Assembly (NCBI GenBank): GCA_039976075.1
Contig: JBDWFY010000013.1
Span: 186,001-250,000, forward strand
Direction: 5' to 3'
Source: JBDWFY01 sp039976075
Lineage (GTDB): Bacteria; Pseudomonadota; Alphaproteobacteria; Rhizobiales; Stappiaceae
DNA length: 64,000 bases
Part shown: positions 61,398 to 64,000 of the stretch, piece after piece
Layout: each line of letters opens with the position of its first letter
How positions within the stretch are numbered: the first letter of the stretch is position 1
The notes under the pieces: model-generated
Told to the model about the DNA's origin: nothing
What the model saw: the letters and a program-made list of their open reading frames with translations, nothing else
The model's database searches: none
Position numbers and translations under genes: made by a program

Positions 61398-62551
61398 TGA
61401 TCCATACCTCGGTCGTCATCCAAATCCCCCCGCGCCAGCGCACGGGCCTGCTGCCAGAGCGCACGGATTGCGGAGACGGTTTTTTGTGTGTTTTCATTGG
61501 TAACCAGCGCCTGTCTCAGCCGTGCTGATGCTGCACTCTGAAACGCGATAAAGCCGTCAAATCGCGGCCTGAGGAACGCCGATTCAGCGGACTGCCGCGT
61601 TTGTGCATAGAAATTGCCGGTGTCCGCATTCACAGCAGCATCCGACCAGGCAGTGCGTGAAGAAGGCTGCCCACCGAATTTGGCAAACAGTCCCGTTTGT
61701 GTGGCCGGCCGCATCAGATCAGCGACGTACTCAAGCAGTTGGGGCGAGGGTTGGCATCGGCGAGAGAAGGCAATACCAGTGCCGCCTAGAGCACCTCCTG
61801 CCGCCGTTTTCGCCGCTGACCGCAGAGAATCTGAAAATGTCAGCAGATGAGCCGCATACGCTTCTCGGGCGTAGGTAACATACCCGAAGATCAGCGGGAT
61901 CAACGCAAGGTCATTGCCGCTTGCCATGGTATCCAGCAGGCCGATGGGGTTCAGCTGTTCTGATCCTGCCGGCCTGAGATCATAAAGGCGATGCATTGTC
62001 TGCAGTGCGGCATCTGCGGCTTCATCGGGCAGAAAGTCGTCGTTCTCCGCCCAGTAGCCCGCCCCTGCCGCCATCGACATCAATGTAAGGACAGCATGGG
62101 GACCCGCCAATGACAGGGCGACGGGGTGATGCTCGGCAATCGTTATGACCTCTTCCCAACTGCTTGGGGCATCCACGAGATCGGCCCGCCGGGCCATGAC
62201 CTGGCAGGCTACATCAAGTGGCAAGGCCCATATCCGCTTGTCCCACACATATGAGGACAGGGATGGTCCCACGGATTCGGCTTGCCATGCGGCGATCTGG
62301 GCTTCGGGAAATAGATCCTGCAACGGAATGAGACAATTTTCTGCCACCGCCTCCCCCATATGGGGATGATCGACAACAAGCAGATCGTAGCGGGCAGCCA
62401 GATCGGCAAGCGGCGCGCTTTCAAACCCTTCAAGAGGCTGTTTTTCCCAACTGATAAGCGGCTCAGCAAGAGGAGCATTGACCCGCCGGGCCGCTTCGGC
62501 GAGCGCATCGTAGCCACGGGGATGATCCCAGGTGAGACCGACAAAACTCAA
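61394..62551 (-). CDS. solute-binding-protein-fold protein without signal peptide
   Basis: A 385-residue protein that matches family 1 extracellular binding proteins over its length: GLTWDHPRGYDALAEAARRV at the start, DLLVVDHPHMG, ALPLDVACQVMARRADLVD, PSSWEEVITIAEHH. There is no signal peptide. The best start is TTG at 62551, sharing bases with the TGA of the lactonase gene and preceded by GTGGGAGG at 7 bp; the longer frame overlaps that gene by 60 bp and gives no signal peptide either. So it looks cytoplasmic, or its secretion is by another route. It lies between the CoA-transferase and lactonase genes next to an importer ATPase. Confidence 0.75.
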   Translation of the reverse strand: MSFVGLTWDHPRGYDALAEAARRVNAPLAEPLISWEKQPLEGFESAPLADLAARYDLLVVDHPHMGEAVAENCLIPLQDLFPEAQIAAWQAESVGPSLSSYVWDKRIWALPLDVACQVMARRADLVDAPSSWEEVITIAEHHPVALSLAGPHAVLTLMSMAAGAGYWAENDDFLPDEAADAALQTMHRLYDLRPAGSEQLNPIGLLDTMASGNDLALIPLIFGYVTYAREAYAAHLLTFSDSLRSAAKTAAGGALGGTGIAFSRRCQPSPQLLEYVADLMRPATQTGLFAKFGGQPSSRTAWSDAAVNADTGNFYAQTRQSAESAFLRPRFDGFIAFQSAASARLRQALVTNENTQKTVSAIRALWQQARALARGDLDDDRGMDQ

Positions 62552-63432
62552 ACCGAGGCCTCCCACAGCGGCACATTGCCAACGTCCATTGCGACCGTGG
62601 TCAAATGCCACCGGCCCAGATTGGCAGTCAGAAGCCGATTGCCGTCAAACGCGATATTGGTGGGATGACAAAACGTATGGGCGGTCGCATCCTCGATAAG
62701 TATATCCGTTCGTGATCCGTCCGGTGCGATCCGCAACAGCCGTGAGGGTTCATAGCAGCCCACCACCATCGCCCCGTCCCGGTCAAAGGCAATGCCGTCC
62801 GGCAGTCCGGGCAGATCGTCAGCGTAGGTTTGTGCATCACCGGCGGATCCATCGGGTAAGATCGGAATGCGCGTAATCCGGGAAGCGAATGTCTCGCAAA
62901 CATAAAGCGCATCCTCGCCGGTACGCATTGCCACACCATTGGCAAAGTTCAAGTCTCTTTCATACCAAAGCCGTCCCTCACCCGACGCCAGATCAAAGGA
63001 CCATATGCCCGGTCCCGGCGTGCCGGAGGCATGGCTGTCCGACACCAGCAACCGCTTTCGACTATCATCGACCACCGGATAGTTGGGGATCAACAGCCCA
63101 TCGACGCGCCACTGCGACAGTGCACGGCTTACGAGGTCAAGCCGAAAAACAGAAGCGTGTTTCAAATCGCAGATGAACAGCGCGCGATCCCCGTCGAAAG
63201 CGAGCCCCAGCGCAAACCCTTTTGTGCGGGCGACAATCTCAAAATCTGATCCATCGGGGGCAATGCGAAAAATGTCGCCGTCCTGATTGCCTGCCCATAC
63301 AAAACCATCCGGCCCGATCGCAACGCCTTCGGGATGACTGAGCTTTGGTTCGGAGAAGATACCGTCAAAGAACACATTCGCGGAAGAAAGCGGCAGAATC
63401 GTCTTGTCGGCTGTCGTGAAGGAATGAGTCAC
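62548..63432 (-). CDS. SMP-30/gluconolactonase/strictosidine-synthase-like protein
   Basis: A 294-residue six-bladed beta-propeller. The blades repeat the pattern PEGVAIGPDGFVWAG, NGVAMRTGEDALYVCET and LPDGIAFDRDGAMVVG; the Glu, Asn and Asp expected for the central metal are present. It most likely hydrolyses a lactone made by a dehydrogenase elsewhere in the pathway. Overlaps the ABC ATPase stop by 4 bp. Confidence 0.88.
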   Translation of the reverse strand: MTHSFTTADKTILPLSSANVFFDGIFSEPKLSHPEGVAIGPDGFVWAGNQDGDIFRIAPDGSDFEIVARTKGFALGLAFDGDRALFICDLKHASVFRLDLVSRALSQWRVDGLLIPNYPVVDDSRKRLLVSDSHASGTPGPGIWSFDLASGEGRLWYERDLNFANGVAMRTGEDALYVCETFASRITRIPILPDGSAGDAQTYADDLPGLPDGIAFDRDGAMVVGCYEPSRLLRIAPDGSRTDILIEDATAHTFCHPTNIAFDGNRLLTANLGRWHLTTVAMDVGNVPLWEASV

Positions 63433-64000
63433 TCCGGCATCTCCTTGCGTGTGCCACTGCCACCATCAAACAGGTGCAGTTTTGACGGAGAAAAACGTAA
63501 CGAAACAGCGGTATCGATCGGCATTTCCTGATCCGGCGCCACCTTGGCAGCAATCAGTTCCTCTCCTGCCCGCACATAAAGCAGAACGCAATCTCCCAAA
63601 AGTTCCGATGAATAGACCACACCTGTAAGATCTGCGTCCCCCTCATCAGCGATGGTAATGTCTTCCGGTCGAACACCCAGCGTGGCTTTTCCGGCCCCTT
63701 TCATGGGAACGGATCCGCCCGCAAAGGTGAAATGCTCGTTCTCAAAAGCCCCTCCGAGCAGGTTCATGGGTGGCGAGCCGATAAAACCGGCCACAAAGGT
63801 ATTGGCGGGCCGTGCGTAAATCTCCGCCGGTGCCCCGACCTGCTGGATCACGGCATCATTGAGGATGACGATCCGGTCGGCCAGCGTCATGGCTTCCACC
63901 TGGTCGTGGGTCACATAGATTGTGGTCGTTCCCAGATCCTTTTGAAGATGTTTGAGTTCCGCCCGCATCAAGGTACGCAGTTTGGCATCAAGGTTGGATA
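63429..64000 (-). CDS. ABC sugar importer ATPase, 3' part only (cut by right window edge)
   Basis: The last 190 codons of a UgpC/MalK-type ATPase; the N-terminal half with Walker A and signature lies past 64000. Visible parts are SNLDAKLRTLMRAEL (D-loop onward), YVTHDQVEAMTLADR with the switch His, VAGFIGSPPMNLL, and a TOBE domain (LGVRPEDITIADEGD). It is the upstream member of the operon with lactonase, binding-fold protein and CoA transferase, so another importer lies beyond the edge. Confidence 0.9.
   Translation of the reverse strand, partial: SNLDAKLRTLMRAELKHLQKDLGTTTIYVTHDQVEAMTLADRIVILNDAVIQQVGAPAEIYARPANTFVAGFIGSPPMNLLGGAFENEHFTFAGGSVPMKGAGKATLGVRPEDITIADEGDADLTGVVYSSELLGDCVLLYVRAGEELIAAKVAPDQEMPIDTAVSLRFSPSKLHLFDGGSGTRKEMPE

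Noticed and set aside
1..64000. Prophage, defence or secretion island
   Set aside because: No integrase, capsid, toxin, nuclease, CRISPR or secretion genes; gene content is catabolic throughout.

Overview
The window is a dense run of catabolic and transport genes from an alphaproteobacterium, most likely a marine or soil member of the Rhizobiales/Rhodobacterales. The evidence is mid-50s GC by eye, heterotetrameric sarcosine-oxidase genes in the order soxBDAG, a sorbitol/mannitol operon laid out like smoEFGK-smoS-mtlK, and many stand-alone ABC uptake operons each with its own regulator. I see no rRNA, tRNA, CRISPR array, insertion sequence or prophage gene, and no housekeeping block. The species cannot be named from the sequence alone.

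Layout. (1) 1-13768: a minus-strand operon of twelve genes starting at 11412. It has a sugar-type ABC importer (binding protein, two permeases, ATPase), then two SnoaL/NTF2-like proteins, an HpsN/HisD-family dehydrogenase, a short-chain dehydrogenase, another SnoaL-like protein, a bicupin, a MetE-core protein and an alpha/beta hydrolase cut by the left edge. Divergent from it are a fourth SnoaL-like gene and a LacI regulator, with a LacI-type operator between. (2) 13848-21939: a cupin / Ldh2-dehydrogenase / HpaI-aldolase operon (minus) divergent from an RbsABC-type sugar importer ending in a GYD-domain gene (plus). A perfect 15-bp inverted repeat lies between them, and a FCD-type GntR regulator closes the locus. 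(3) 22335-32358: a second GntR regulator, a sulfatase, an enolase-superfamily dehydratase and an Opp-type ABC importer. (4) 32428-47815: an Ldh2 dehydrogenase with DUF3726 and a 572-residue unknown protein, a BCCT transporter, an M19-dipeptidase-like protein, an aldehyde dehydrogenase, a LysR regulator, soxBDAG and a GlxA/GbdR-like AraC regulator. This looks like uptake and oxidative demethylation of a betaine or N-methyl amine. (5) 47997-58967: polyol catabolism (SmoEFGK-like importer, SmoS, MtlK, a zinc alcohol dehydrogenase, LacI, a PfkB tagatose-type kinase and a GatZ-family protein), with two matching LacI operators. (6) 59205-64000: a CitE/malyl-CoA-lyase-like protein facing an operon of a CoA transferase, a signal-less solute-binding-fold protein, an SMP-30 lactonase and the end of another ABC ATPase cut by the right edge.

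How the genes work together: each block pairs an importer with two to eight soluble enzymes and a local repressor. The substrate is clear only for the polyol block and roughly so for the sox/BCCT block. The first block is the best candidate for an undescribed pathway: four SnoaL-like proteins, an HpsN-like dehydrogenase and a methionine-synthase-core protein fed by one dedicated transporter. The 572-residue unknown plus DUF3726 plus Ldh2 trio is the second.
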